This document shows positions 18,508-26,602 of a stretch of DNA of 64,000 nucleotides, piece by piece (the first letter of the stretch is position 1; every line of letters starts with the position of its first letter). The notes under the pieces are model-generated. The model searched no databases. It was not told the origin of the DNA and worked only from the letters and a program-made list of their open reading frames with translations. The position numbers and the translations under genes are program-made. Origin of the DNA: CAVTPD01 sp963736575 (GTDB lineage: Bacteria; Bacteroidota; Bacteroidia; Cytophagales; JAAEPT01); assembly GCA_963736575.1 (NCBI GenBank), contig CAVTPD010000001.1, positions 744,001 to 808,000 of the forward strand, written 5' to 3'.

Positions 18508-19570
18508 AAAAGTACCTCTAGATCAAGTTCACAGAGATTTAGGAGGAAAAATAATTCCCTTTGCTGGTTTTGACATGCCTGTAAGGTATTCTTCAGACAA
18601 AGAAGAACATTTTGTTGTTAGAGAAAAGGTAGGCTTGTTTGATGTTTCACACATGGGCCAATTCTTTATTTATGGTAACGAAGCGTATGACTTAATTCAG
18701 AGTATTTGCTCTAACGATGTAGGTAAACTTGTGGATGGTAAAATACAATACAGTTGCCTTATGAATAATAAAGGCGGTATTGTAGACGATTTATTAGTGT
18801 ATCAGATTGAAGAAGGCAGCTATATGTTGGTTGTAAATGCTTCTAATATTGATAAAGACTTTAGATGGATTATACAGAATAACGCTTTTGATTGCGACAT
18901 AGAAAACCGATCGGACGAGTTCTGTTTGTTAGCTTTACAAGGCCCAAAGGCCACTGATGTACTTCAAAAACTTACACAAGAACCTTTAGAAGAACTTAGC
19001 TACTACAATTTTGGTTATTTTACCGTTTGCGATATAGAAGGCATTATGGTTTCCGAAACAGGCTATACCGGAGCAGGTGGTTACGAAATTCTTATTCCGA
19101 AGAAAAAAGGAGAGAAGGTTTGGAAAGCACTTTTGGAAGCCGGTAAAGAATTTGGTCTTTTGCCATGTGGTTTAGGTGCTAGAGATACCCTTCGTTTAGA
19201 AAAAGGATATTGCCTTTACGGTAACGATATAGACGATTACACTACACCTATGGAAGCCGGTTTAGGCTGGGTTACCAAAAAAGACATTCCGTTCTTGGGA
19301 AGTACACCAATGCGCGAGAAAGGCGTAAAAAGAAAATTGGTATACTTTAAAATGGAAGAAAAAGGCATACCAAGAAAAGATTATACCATACTGAATTCAG
19401 AGAATCTTCAGATTGGAACAGTAACTTCGGGCGGTATTTCACCCGTATTAAATTTAGGTATAGGCATTGGTTATGTAGAAAAGGAATTTTCTGCTTTAGG
19501 TACAAAAATTCAGATTGAAATAAGAAACAAAGTTCTTCAGGCGGAAGTGGTTAAACCACCGTTTGTTTAG
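18491..19570 (+). CDS. gcvT: Glycine cleavage system aminomethyltransferase (T protein)
   Basis: This 359-residue folate enzyme transfers the aminomethyl carbon from the lipoyl H-protein to tetrahydrofolate. Family marks are GGKIIPFAGFDMPVRY (near 19-34), FDVSHMGQF (near 49), LALQGPKA (near 148), SETGYTGAGGYEI (near 184) and LGARDTLRLEKGYCLYG (near 228), where the Asp binds folate. It is followed after 22 bp by a ComB-like phosphatase gene. The other glycine cleavage genes are not in the window. Confidence 0.94.
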   Translation: MEQTIKKVPLDQVHRDLGGKIIPFAGFDMPVRYSSDKEEHFVVREKVGLFDVSHMGQFFIYGNEAYDLIQSICSNDVGKLVDGKIQYSCLMNNKGGIVDDLLVYQIEEGSYMLVVNASNIDKDFRWIIQNNAFDCDIENRSDEFCLLALQGPKATDVLQKLTQEPLEELSYYNFGYFTVCDIEGIMVSETGYTGAGGYEILIPKKKGEKVWKALLEAGKEFGLLPCGLGARDTLRLEKGYCLYGNDIDDYTTPMEAGLGWVTKKDIPFLGSTPMREKGVKRKLVYFKMEEKGIPRKDYTILNSENLQIGTVTSGGISPVLNLGIGIGYVEKEFSALGTKIQIEIRNKVLQAEVVKPPFV

Positions 19571-19592
19571 AAGTTGGTTGGTGAATTAGATT

Positions 19593-20300
19593 ATGAGAAA
19601 TATTGATGTTTGTCTATCCCCAGAATTAATAGATCTATACGATATAGAGGGTAAAATAGTAGTTGTTGTAGATATCCTACGCGCTACTTCTTGCATGGTT
19701 ACGGCTACCGCACACGGTATTAAAGAAATTGTTCCGGTTTGTGAAGTAGAAGAATGCAAGCAACTTCAGCAAAAAGGCTATTTAGCTGCCGCCGAACGTA
19801 ACGGTGATATTGTGGAAGGTTTTGAATTTGGTAATTCTCCTTTCAGTTATATGAATGAAAATATTAGAGGCAAATCGTTGGGGGTCACTACCACCAACGG
19901 AACCATTGCCATTAATAGATCTAGAGCTGCCGATGAAGTATTGATTGGCGCCTTCTTAAATATATCTTCTATTGCAGAATATGTAACTAAGAAAGACAAA
20001 GATGTAGTTATTTTCTGTGCCGGTTGGAAAGGCCGCGTAAACTTAGAAGATACGCTGTTTGCGGGTGCATTAATAGACTTATTAAAAGACAATTATTCCC
20101 TAGAACACGATGCCGCAATTGTAGCGCATTCTACGTTCTTAAACGCAGGCGACGATATGCTTTCCTTCCTTTCGGAATGTTCGCATGTACGAAGATTAAA
20201 CCGATTAAATATTAAAAAAGACATAGAATTCTGTCTAAGAACCGATGTTTACAATGTTATTCCGGCTTTAAAAGGAGATAGCATAATTCTGGTTCAGTAA
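19593..20300 (+). CDS. 2-phosphosulfolactate phosphatase family protein (ComB-like)
   Basis: This 235-residue protein matches the ComB fold, with VVVDILRATSCMVTAT (residues 24-39), GNSPFSY and TTTNGTIAI (near 98). ComB in archaea hydrolyses 2-phosphosulfolactate in coenzyme M synthesis. Bacteria of this group lack that pathway, so the physiological substrate here is unknown. It sits between gcvT and an ABC-F gene in the same direction, with 22 bp on the left and 67 bp on the right. Confidence 0.85.
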   Translation: MRNIDVCLSPELIDLYDIEGKIVVVVDILRATSCMVTATAHGIKEIVPVCEVEECKQLQQKGYLAAAERNGDIVEGFEFGNSPFSYMNENIRGKSLGVTTTNGTIAINRSRAADEVLIGAFLNISSIAEYVTKKDKDVVIFCAGWKGRVNLEDTLFAGALIDLLKDNYSLEHDAAIVAHSTFLNAGDDMLSFLSECSHVRRLNRLNIKKDIEFCLRTDVYNVIPALKGDSIILVQ

Positions 20301-20335
20301 AAAGAGTATTCTTTTATACTGTGGACTAATTATTC

Positions 20336-20343
20336 TAACTTTG
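20336..20343 (+). promoter_or_regulatory. Bacteroidota -7 box before the ABC-F gene
   Basis: TAACTTTG is an exact TAnnTTTG match 24 bp upstream of the ATG at 20368, suggesting the ABC-F/FKBP pair has its own promoter. The same octamer lies before the adhesin operon. Confidence 0.55.
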
Positions 20344-20367
20344 ACCCTTCTAAAATAAAAACAATAT

Positions 20368-21987
20368 ATGTTATCAGCATCTAGTATATCTTTACGATTT
20401 GGCAAAAGGCTATTATTCGAAGATGTTAATATAAAATTTACTCCAGGTAACTGTTATGGTGTTATTGGAGCCAACGGAGCGGGTAAATCTACTTTCCTTA
20501 AAATCCTTTCGGGAGATTTAGACGCCACTTCTGGTGAAGTATTAATGTCGCCAGGAGAAAGAATGGCCGTTCTAAAGCAAGATCACCGTGCTTTTGACGA
20601 ATTTAATGTCTTGGATACGGTAATAATGGGCTACAAGCAATTGTGGGACATTATGAAAGAAAAAAATGACCTTTATGCAAAAGAAGATTTTACCGAAGCT
20701 GACGGTGAAAGAGCTTCTACTCTAGAAGGTGAATTTGCAGAAATGGACGGTTGGAATGCCGAAAGTGATGCAGCCGGTTTCTTAAGTGGTTTAGGTGTGG
20801 GCGAAGATTTACACTACTTACCCATGAAAGAAATTGAAGGGAAATACAAAGTAAGGGTATTATTGGCCCAAGCCTTATTTGGTAACCCAGATGTACTTCT
20901 ATTAGATGAACCTACCAATGATTTGGATGTTGAAACCATTGTATGGTTAGAAGACTTCCTTTTCAACTTTAAAAATACGGTAATTGTTGTGTCTCACGAT
21001 CGTCACTTCTTAGACACCGTTTGTACGCACATTGTAGATGTAGACCGTCAGAAAATTAAATTATATACCGGTAACTACAGTTTCTGGTACCACTCTAGCC
21101 AATTAGCGGCTAAACAATTTTCGGATAAGAATAAGAAAGCCGAAGAGAAGAAAAAAGAACTGTTGTCTTTCATTGAGCGTTTTAGCGCCAATGCGGCCAA
21201 GTCTAAGCAAGCTACTTCTAGAAAGAAATTGTTGGATAAGATGGATGTTTCTGAAATTGAACCATCGTCTAGAAGATACCCGGGGATTATCTTTACACAA
21301 GAAAGAGAAGCCGGTAACGAAGTTCTTTCTATTGAAGGTTTAGAAAAAAGCAACGACGAGGGTAAGCTTTTCACAGGAATAGATTTACACCTAGACAAAG
21401 GAGATAAAGTTTCTATTCTTTCTAAAAACAGCAATGCCATTAATGCCTTCTTCCAAGTTATAATGGGCAAAGAAAAAGCAGATGCTGGTGAATTTAAATG
21501 GGGGGTAACAACTACGCAGGCTTATTTGCCTTCAGACAATAGCCCTTTCTTTAATACAGACAAAAACTTAGTAGACTGGTTGTGGCAATACACTAATGAT
21601 CCAGAAGCAGACGAAACGTTTGTTAGAGGGTTCTTAGGTAGAATGTTATTTTCTGGTGAAGAGTCTTTAAAGAAAGCCAATGTGCTTTCGGGTGGTGAAA
21701 AAGTACGTTGTATGTTGTCTAAAATGATGCTGCAACACGCTAATGTTCTTTTACTGAACGAACCAACCAACCACTTAGATCTAGAATCTATTACTGCATT
21801 AAACAACAACTTAATCGACTACGCAGGTACGGTTATTTTTGCTTCTTATGACCACGAGTTTACACAAACGGTGGCCAATAGAATTATAGAAATTGGTCCT
21901 AACGGCATGATTGACAAAAGATGCACGTACGACGAATACCTAAACGACGATGAAATAAAAGAGCGAAGAGCTGAACTTTACAACTAA
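20368..21987 (+). CDS. ABC-F family ATPase with degenerate second ATP site
   Basis: This 539-residue protein has two soluble ATPase domains and no membrane segment, as in ribosome-associated ABC-F (YbiT/EttA-like) proteins. Domain 1 has Walker A GANGAGKST (near 34), Walker B VLLLDEPTNDLD (near 173) and VVSHD, but its signature is degenerate (EGKYKVR). Domain 2 has an intact LSGGEK signature but a broken Walker A (SKNSNAINA), Walker B with Asn for Asp (LLLNEPTNHLD) and SYD for SHD. Only one composite ATP site looks competent. The charged linker near 245-300 is the expected P-site tRNA interaction motif. It is followed after 8 bp by the FKBP gene. Confidence 0.92.
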   Translation: MLSASSISLRFGKRLLFEDVNIKFTPGNCYGVIGANGAGKSTFLKILSGDLDATSGEVLMSPGERMAVLKQDHRAFDEFNVLDTVIMGYKQLWDIMKEKNDLYAKEDFTEADGERASTLEGEFAEMDGWNAESDAAGFLSGLGVGEDLHYLPMKEIEGKYKVRVLLAQALFGNPDVLLLDEPTNDLDVETIVWLEDFLFNFKNTVIVVSHDRHFLDTVCTHIVDVDRQKIKLYTGNYSFWYHSSQLAAKQFSDKNKKAEEKKKELLSFIERFSANAAKSKQATSRKKLLDKMDVSEIEPSSRRYPGIIFTQEREAGNEVLSIEGLEKSNDEGKLFTGIDLHLDKGDKVSILSKNSNAINAFFQVIMGKEKADAGEFKWGVTTTQAYLPSDNSPFFNTDKNLVDWLWQYTNDPEADETFVRGFLGRMLFSGEESLKKANVLSGGEKVRCMLSKMMLQHANVLLLNEPTNHLDLESITALNNNLIDYAGTVIFASYDHEFTQTVANRIIEIGPNGMIDKRCTYDEYLNDDEIKERRAELYN

Positions 21988-21995
21988 AAACAACT

Positions 21996-22748
21996 ATGAA
22001 ACAAATCTTTTTAGGCGCTTTATTAGCGTCAGCATTATTTTCTTGTAACGAAAAGAAAGCGGAAACATTAAATGTAACAACTGCAGAAGACTCTGTAAGT
22101 TATGCTTTCGGTGTTAGTATTGGTCAAAACTTTAAAATGAGCGACATCACAGATGTTAATGTTGCCCTTGTTGAGAAAGGTATTCAAGACGTTTTAGATT
22201 CTACCGATTTAGTAATTCCTGAAACCGAAGTACAAGCTATTATTCAAGAATACTTCATGTCTAAGCAAGTTGAAAAACAAGCGAAGATGCAAGAAGAAAT
22301 GAAAAAACGCCAAGAAGATAGCCAAGGTAATATTGCTAAAGGCGAAGAATTCTTAAGCGAAAATGCTAAAAAAGAAGGCGTACAAGTAACTGAATCTGGT
22401 CTTCAGTACGAAATTATTGAAGAAGGAAACGGAGAAACTCCATTAGCTTCAGATGTAGTTAAAGTACATTACCACGGTACCTTATTAGACGGAACTGTTT
22501 TTGATTCTTCTGTAGACAGAGGAGAGCCAATTGAATTCCCAGTAAATGGGGTAATTAAAGGATGGCAAGAAGCACTACAGTTAATGCCTGTAGGTTCTAA
22601 GTTTAAAGTATACATTCCTCAAGAATTAGCGTACGGTGCACAAGGAGCAGGTACAATACCTCCTTACAGCGCGTTAATTTTTGATATCGAATTAATTGAC
22701 ATCACTACAGGACAGCAAGCTCAACAGCAGTCTCAAATGCCTCAGTAG
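21996..22748 (+). CDS. FKBP-type peptidyl-prolyl isomerase lipoprotein
   Basis: This 250-residue lipoprotein has a signal ending in the lipobox ALFSC (Cys at about 17). A helical Mip/FkpA-type N-terminal dimerisation region spans about 30-120, and the FKBP domain about 135-240, with VKVHYHGTLLDGTVFDSS, PVNGVIKGWQEALQLM and ELAYGAQGAGTIPPYSALIFDIEL. It has a glutamine-rich tail. It would catalyse proline isomerisation and assist folding in the periplasm. It lies 8 bp after the ABC-F gene and ends before a strong terminator. Confidence 0.93.
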   Translation: MKQIFLGALLASALFSCNEKKAETLNVTTAEDSVSYAFGVSIGQNFKMSDITDVNVALVEKGIQDVLDSTDLVIPETEVQAIIQEYFMSKQVEKQAKMQEEMKKRQEDSQGNIAKGEEFLSENAKKEGVQVTESGLQYEIIEEGNGETPLASDVVKVHYHGTLLDGTVFDSSVDRGEPIEFPVNGVIKGWQEALQLMPVGSKFKVYIPQELAYGAQGAGTIPPYSALIFDIELIDITTGQQAQQQSQMPQ

Positions 22749-22781
22749 TAGTTAAAAAAAATAAGTTAACAAAGCATACGG

Positions 22782-22813
22782 AAAGCCATCGCCCACAAGC
22801 GATGGCTTTTTTT
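22782..22813 (+). terminator. Intrinsic terminator after the FKBP gene
   Basis: An 11-bp perfect stem AAAGCCATCGC / GCGATGGCTTT with a 6-base loop is followed by a T run, 33 bp after the stop codon. Confidence 0.9.
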
Positions 22814-22823
22814 GTGCGAATTG

Positions 22824-23141
22824 ACCCACTTCCGATGTGGGTGCCCCCACTTCGGAAGTACCCCCCAGTACTTCAAAAGGTACTGTGTAGTTAGTTAAAA
22901 GGCGACTCCACTTCCTGAAATGGTGGCTCGAGTAGCCAAAAAGGGATGTCGACTCTCTAAAACAGTGACCGCAGTCGGTAATTTGCTAACTCCAGTCGCC
23001 TTTTTGGTGACCCGAGTACCTTATTTGGTCACACAATACCCTAAAAAGGTAACTCCAGTCGTTTAATTGTCAACTCCATTAGGTAATGAAGGAACTAGAG
23101 TTCATGAAAAGGAAACTGAAGTTGGTGAAATAGGGGAGTAA
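22824..23141 (+). repeat. Degenerate 21-bp tandem array encoding decayed heptapeptide repeats
   Basis: About 15 units recur at exactly 21 bp from 22889 to 23120 (anchor A's at 22889, 22910, 22931, 22952, 22973, 22994, 23015, 23036, 23057, 23078, 23099 and 23120). Three more units lie upstream with spacings of 21, 18 and 22. Read on the plus strand the units are heptapeptides of type T-x-V/L-x-x-x-V, such as TPVAFLV and TRVPYLV. The frame is broken by TAA at 22896 and 23063 and by the 22-bp spacing. The longest intact piece is 48 codons from ATG 22920. It looks like the remnant of a heptad-repeat gene. Confidence 0.75.
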
Positions 23142-23147
23142 TCCATA

Positions 23148-23249
23148 TTTCAACGTCAACGAGGTTCTAAACTTCGTTGACGTTTTTTAGATAATTCAAC
23201 TTTCAACGTCAACGAGGTTCTAAACTTCGTTGACGTTTTTTAGATAATT
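23148..23249 (+). terminator. Tandemly duplicated intrinsic terminator (2 x 53 bp)
   Basis: Two identical 49-base copies (23148-23196 and 23201-23249) are separated by 4 bases. Each has an 11-bp stem AACGTCAACGA / TCGTTGACGTT followed by six T's. They lie directly after the heptad array, consistent with an old transcription unit ending here. Confidence 0.8.
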
Positions 23250-23608
23250 TTCCCATCATTCTGACCTTTAGGGAAGAATCCGTCTATCCCTAACCGCCCG
23301 TTTCTGTGTCTTCACAGAAATAATTCATCCCAGTGCGCTTGAGCTCATTTACAATTGTTGTTGAGAACATCAATAAGTAAAAAGCTAAATACGGATTAAA
23401 AATCCTACGATAAGGCTTCGGAATTGCAAATCCCGAAGAGCGGGTTCAAACATCTGCTTGGATTCTGAATTATATTTGTTCTCTCTAATGAAGGCAAAAT
23501 ACGGATTAAAATCCCACTATAAGCTTCGGAATTACCAATACAGAAGAGCAAGAGAATCCGCTGATATTTGTATAAGTTACTGTACCGTTGAGTGGGTAAA
23601 ATAAATTA
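23250..23608. repeat. Gene-free stretch with REP-like hairpins and a duplicated segment
   Basis: No coding frame is supported. A hairpin TTTCTGTG-TCTT-CACAGAAA lies at 23301-23320. Two related segments of about 75 bp (23383-23460 and 23494-23565) share an aaatacggattaaaa start and a cttcggaatt core. The first contains the palindrome-like CTTCGG...CCGAAG at 23416-23438. Similar cores occur near 40205, 41115 and 57590. They look like relics of REP/RAYT-type elements. Confidence 0.5.
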
Positions 23609-24844
23609 TCAATTGAAGGCTTTTTTCAACTTTTCGTTTAACACCTTTTTATGAGCATCGTTTTGGGTCAGTTGTAATGCTTTAGTAATGTGTTCAATTT
23701 CTTTTGTTGTATTACTCCCGCTGTAAAGTTCGGCCAATAAAGAATGATAAAGATAGTTTTGCTTAAGGTCAATTTTCAAAGCTTCTTTCAGGGCAGCTTC
23801 TTTTCCCTTGACTAGGGCCAAAGCATAGGTCCGGTTTAATGCTGTTATAGGTGAATATTCAATTTGTAAAAGTCGGTTATAGAATTGTAAGATGCTTTCC
23901 CATTTTTCGGTAGAAATATAAGTGGTACGGGTGTGCCAAAAAGCGATGGAAGCTTCTAAATGATACTTGGATATTTCTGTTCCTTTAGCCGAAAGGTTTA
24001 GGTAGAATTCGCCTTTTTCAATCAGTTTAAAATCCCATTGTTGTTTGTCTTGCTGGTCGTATAAAATCTGTTCGCCAATTTGGTTTACGCGCGCCTCAAA
24101 TCTAGAAGCATGAAAACAGAATAATGCCATTAACGCATTCGACTTAGGGACGTTTGTTTGATTGTTTTCGGTTAAGATGTACAGCAAACGAATGGCTTCA
24201 AAACATAATTCTTTACGGATGGTCTTAGAAGCGTTAGAAGAAAAATAACCTTCGTTAAAAAGTAGATACAAAATGGAAAGTACATTGTCTAGCCGTTTGT
24301 CTAATACTGTTTCGGAAGGAAAAGACAAATCAATGTTGTTTTCACGTAAAGTTGCTTTGGCTCTGTAGAGCCGTTTGGTTATGGTGTCTTTTGTGCTTAA
24401 AAGCGCATTGGCTATTTCTTCAACACCAAATCCGCAAAGTATCCGCAGAGCAAGTGCAATTTGAGATTGATTGGTGTTAATAGGGTTGCATACAGCAAAC
24501 AGCATTTGCAATTGACTGTCTTCTATGTTTTTTTCCGAAAGATCAAGCTCCAACTCGCTAAAGCCGGATTGTGTCTTTTGTATTTCAACAGCAACTTTTT
24601 CGGTAAAAATTTTATGACGCTTAAAATAATCCGTGGTCTTGTTTTTAGCAACGGTATACAGCCAAGCAGTTGGGTTTTCTGGAATGCCTTTTAGCCCCCA
24701 AGTTTCGGCAGCCAATAAAAAAGTGTCGTTTGTGATGTCTTCTGCAATTTCTATATGTACTGTTCCAAACAATTTACAGAGTACAGCTATAATTTTTCTG
24801 TACTCTGTTTTAAACAATTGTGGAATAAGCTCTTGTTCTTGCAT
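23609..24844 (-). CDS. ECF42-type RNA polymerase sigma factor with C-terminal TPR domain
   Basis: This 411-residue protein has sigma region 2 (about 20-75; EDITNDTFLLAAETWG, AWLYTVAKNKTTDYFKR) and region 4 (about 125-165; VEEIANALLSTKDTITKRLYRAK). These are fused to a long alpha-helical C-terminal domain (about 180-411) of the DUF6596/TPR type. This is the ECF42 architecture, in which the C-terminal extension replaces an anti-sigma and the target genes encode YciI/DGPF proteins. A YciI-family gene is in the same operon, which supports the call. The start lies 7 bp after the stop of the DUF1569 gene. Confidence 0.92.
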   Translation of the reverse strand: MQEQELIPQLFKTEYRKIIAVLCKLFGTVHIEIAEDITNDTFLLAAETWGLKGIPENPTAWLYTVAKNKTTDYFKRHKIFTEKVAVEIQKTQSGFSELELDLSEKNIEDSQLQMLFAVCNPINTNQSQIALALRILCGFGVEEIANALLSTKDTITKRLYRAKATLRENNIDLSFPSETVLDKRLDNVLSILYLLFNEGYFSSNASKTIRKELCFEAIRLLYILTENNQTNVPKSNALMALFCFHASRFEARVNQIGEQILYDQQDKQQWDFKLIEKGEFYLNLSAKGTEISKYHLEASIAFWHTRTTYISTEKWESILQFYNRLLQIEYSPITALNRTYALALVKGKEAALKEALKIDLKQNYLYHSLLAELYSGSNTTKEIEHITKALQLTQNDAHKKVLNEKLKKAFN

Positions 24845-24851
24845 AAATTAA

Positions 24852-25310
24852 TTAAACACCAAATTGGGTTAAATGATGGTCCAAATGTTTGTAGAACATG
24901 TTATTCCATTCGTTCATGTTTAATCTCCCAAAAGAATGTGAAACCTTATTGTTGAAATTTGAAGCGCCCAATTCCTGTGTTTTGTGTATGTAAGCAATCA
25001 GGTTGGTTCTTTCGGTTTCTAAGTTTTTTTTGTCTTTAATAACGAAAGCAGGTGCGGTTTGCCCATTGCGTTTGTAAGGCGTTTCACCGGTAACAATCTT
25101 TTTTATGAAAGACGTTAATATAAACCGCATTATAAAATTAGGTTTCGGATGTTTGTCGCTGTATACCATTTCGTAGGTAACGTTGCAATGGGCTAACATC
25201 TGAGATACACTCATTTTGCCCCAAGCAGCTTGGCTGTTTACATTCAGTTGTTCAATTCGTTGAATCACTTTTTCTGAAACCTCTTTTTGGAATATATTGG
25301 GTAGTGCCAT
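24852..25310 (-). CDS. DUF1569 (DinB-like) protein
   Basis: This 152-residue soluble protein has the DUF1569 pattern. An N-terminal helix carries WGKMSVSQMLAHCN (near 31-44) with a metal-ligand-type His, a middle basic segment follows, and it ends with FGRLNMNEWNNMFYKHLDHHL (near 128-148) holding paired histidines. The family resembles DinB four-helix metal-binding proteins of unknown activity. It is sandwiched between the YciI gene and the ECF42 gene, a frequent ECF42 neighbour type, and is probably part of the same stress response. Confidence 0.82.
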   Translation of the reverse strand: MALPNIFQKEVSEKVIQRIEQLNVNSQAAWGKMSVSQMLAHCNVTYEMVYSDKHPKPNFIMRFILTSFIKKIVTGETPYKRNGQTAPAFVIKDKKNLETERTNLIAYIHKTQELGASNFNNKVSHSFGRLNMNEWNNMFYKHLDHHLTQFGV

Positions 25311-25371
25311 GTTTCTTATTAATAGATGCTATTGTTAATTACACAAAAGGGGAGGATAGAGAGGTACTCAT

Positions 25372-25713
25372 TTAATTAATGACCATTACGTCTCTAATTT
25401 CTACTTTTCCACCCATTAAAAGAGTAGGGCAACCTTCGGTTAATTTTACGGCATCAGCAAGGTGATTGGCTTTTACAATAATATAACCACCAACTATTTC
25501 TTTAATTTCTGCATAGGGCCCATCGCTTACAATTCCGTTTAAATTTACCGTTTGGCCTTCGTAACCTAGGGCATTGGTGCTTACAAATTTTCCTTGAGCG
25601 GCAATACCGCCAATCCAATCTTGCCATTGTTTTATCATCGCCTGCATTTGTTCTGGTGATGGTTTGGGCTGGTTGTTTTGTTCATTTCTGAAAATCATCA
25701 TAAAATCTTTCAT
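25372..25713 (-). CDS. YciI/DGPF-domain protein (ECF42 target)
   Basis: This 113-residue protein of the YCII-related family contains the name-giving DGPYAEIKEIVGGYIIV motif (near 66-82). In actinobacteria, ECF42 sigma factors directly activate DGPF genes. Here the gene heads the three-gene minus-strand operon YciI-DUF1569-ECF42. Catalytic function is unproven in this branch; some YciI proteins are small dehalogenase-like or peroxidase-like enzymes. The 5' region between 25714 and about 25800 should hold the promoter, but no clear -7 box was seen. Confidence 0.88.
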   Translation of the reverse strand: MKDFMMIFRNEQNNQPKPSPEQMQAMIKQWQDWIGGIAAQGKFVSTNALGYEGQTVNLNGIVSDGPYAEIKEIVGGYIIVKANHLADAVKLTEGCPTLLMGGKVEIRDVMVIN

Positions 25714-26041
25714 AAGTTCTGTTTTTAAAGGTTTATAGTTCTATGACGATTGACGTATTAAAAATAGGACATGCTTAGTCCAAAATTTTTATTTTTAAGT
25801 CTGAAGTAGATACAGTTGCTATGTGCTTATGTAGTTTTTATCTGCATGATAATAGCTCCCTTGAACCTGAAAGTCAATACATTAATTCGTAATTAAAGCT
25901 AAATGATCTTTTAGGAAATTTACTCTTCTAAATTTAGAATATTGAAACAAAACATAACATTCTTTAGATAATCTTAAATATTAAACCAATCGTGTTAATT
26001 CAATATTTTAAAAAATAATTAGGTTATGCTAAAAAAAGAAT

Positions 26042-26049
26042 TACCTTTG
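26042..26049 (+). promoter_or_regulatory. Candidate -7 box of the DEAD-box/csp operon with long leader
   Basis: TACCTTTG followed by CAC is a full TAnnTTTG match. The next plus-strand gene starts 550 bp downstream. If this is its promoter, the transcript has a very long 5' leader, as known for cold-shock mRNAs elsewhere. The 25714-26602 gap otherwise holds only AT-rich DNA and one doubtful minus ORF. Confidence 0.4.
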
Positions 26050-26288
26050 CACTAATCTTAAGTAAACGGAAAGCTTAAGGTTTATAAAATAGTAAAAATA
26101 CCCTACTTAATAAGTAGCTCTTCGTTAAGCATTTCTTCATCAGATTTTACTTCAACGTTATCAATTTGGTTTTAAAAATCAGATTCTATTTTTACCCGTT
26201 TTGAAGTAATTATTGTCTAACTAATACCACTTTACATTAAAAAATTAACATTATCAAAATCAGTTTACGCTGATACTTCTAAGGCACT

Positions 26289-26558
26289 TCAAGTTTGTGC
26301 ATCTGAACATTTCTTCGTATTCAATAGAATAGGCAAAGCAATAAACGTAATGGTTGTAAAAGCCATTTGCAGGGTGCTTTTCTTTTTCGCTCCGTCTGTA
26401 AATTCACGTCTTAACGCGTGCTGTTCTTCTAGTTGGCAAAGTTCTAACGCTAAATAAAAGCGAATTGTCTTTTCCTTCATATCCACACGAATAATATAAT
26501 AAATCATCCATTTACTACAGCCGATAACAAAAGAATTGGAACTGTTTCCCCCTTCCAA
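26289..26558 (-). CDS. Doubtful small hypothetical ORF
   Basis: This 89-codon minus frame lies inside the long leader of the DEAD-box gene. It has a possible C-terminal hydrophobic helix (about 65-82) and an acidic/basic middle, but no recognisable family. A shorter start (residue 27, near 26480) would give 63 residues. It could be a real small membrane protein or chance. Confidence 0.25.
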   Translation of the reverse strand: MEGGNSSNSFVIGCSKWMIYYIIRVDMKEKTIRFYLALELCQLEEQHALRREFTDGAKKKSTLQMAFTTITFIALPILLNTKKCSDAQT

Positions 26559-26602
26559 TACCTCTTTTTATCTGTTCAGGGTAAGCCCTTAAAAGTACAA
26601 TT

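Noticed and set aside
22824..23141. CRISPR array reading of the 21-bp repeats
   Set aside because: Units are contiguous and degenerate with no unique spacers, and no cas genes are present.
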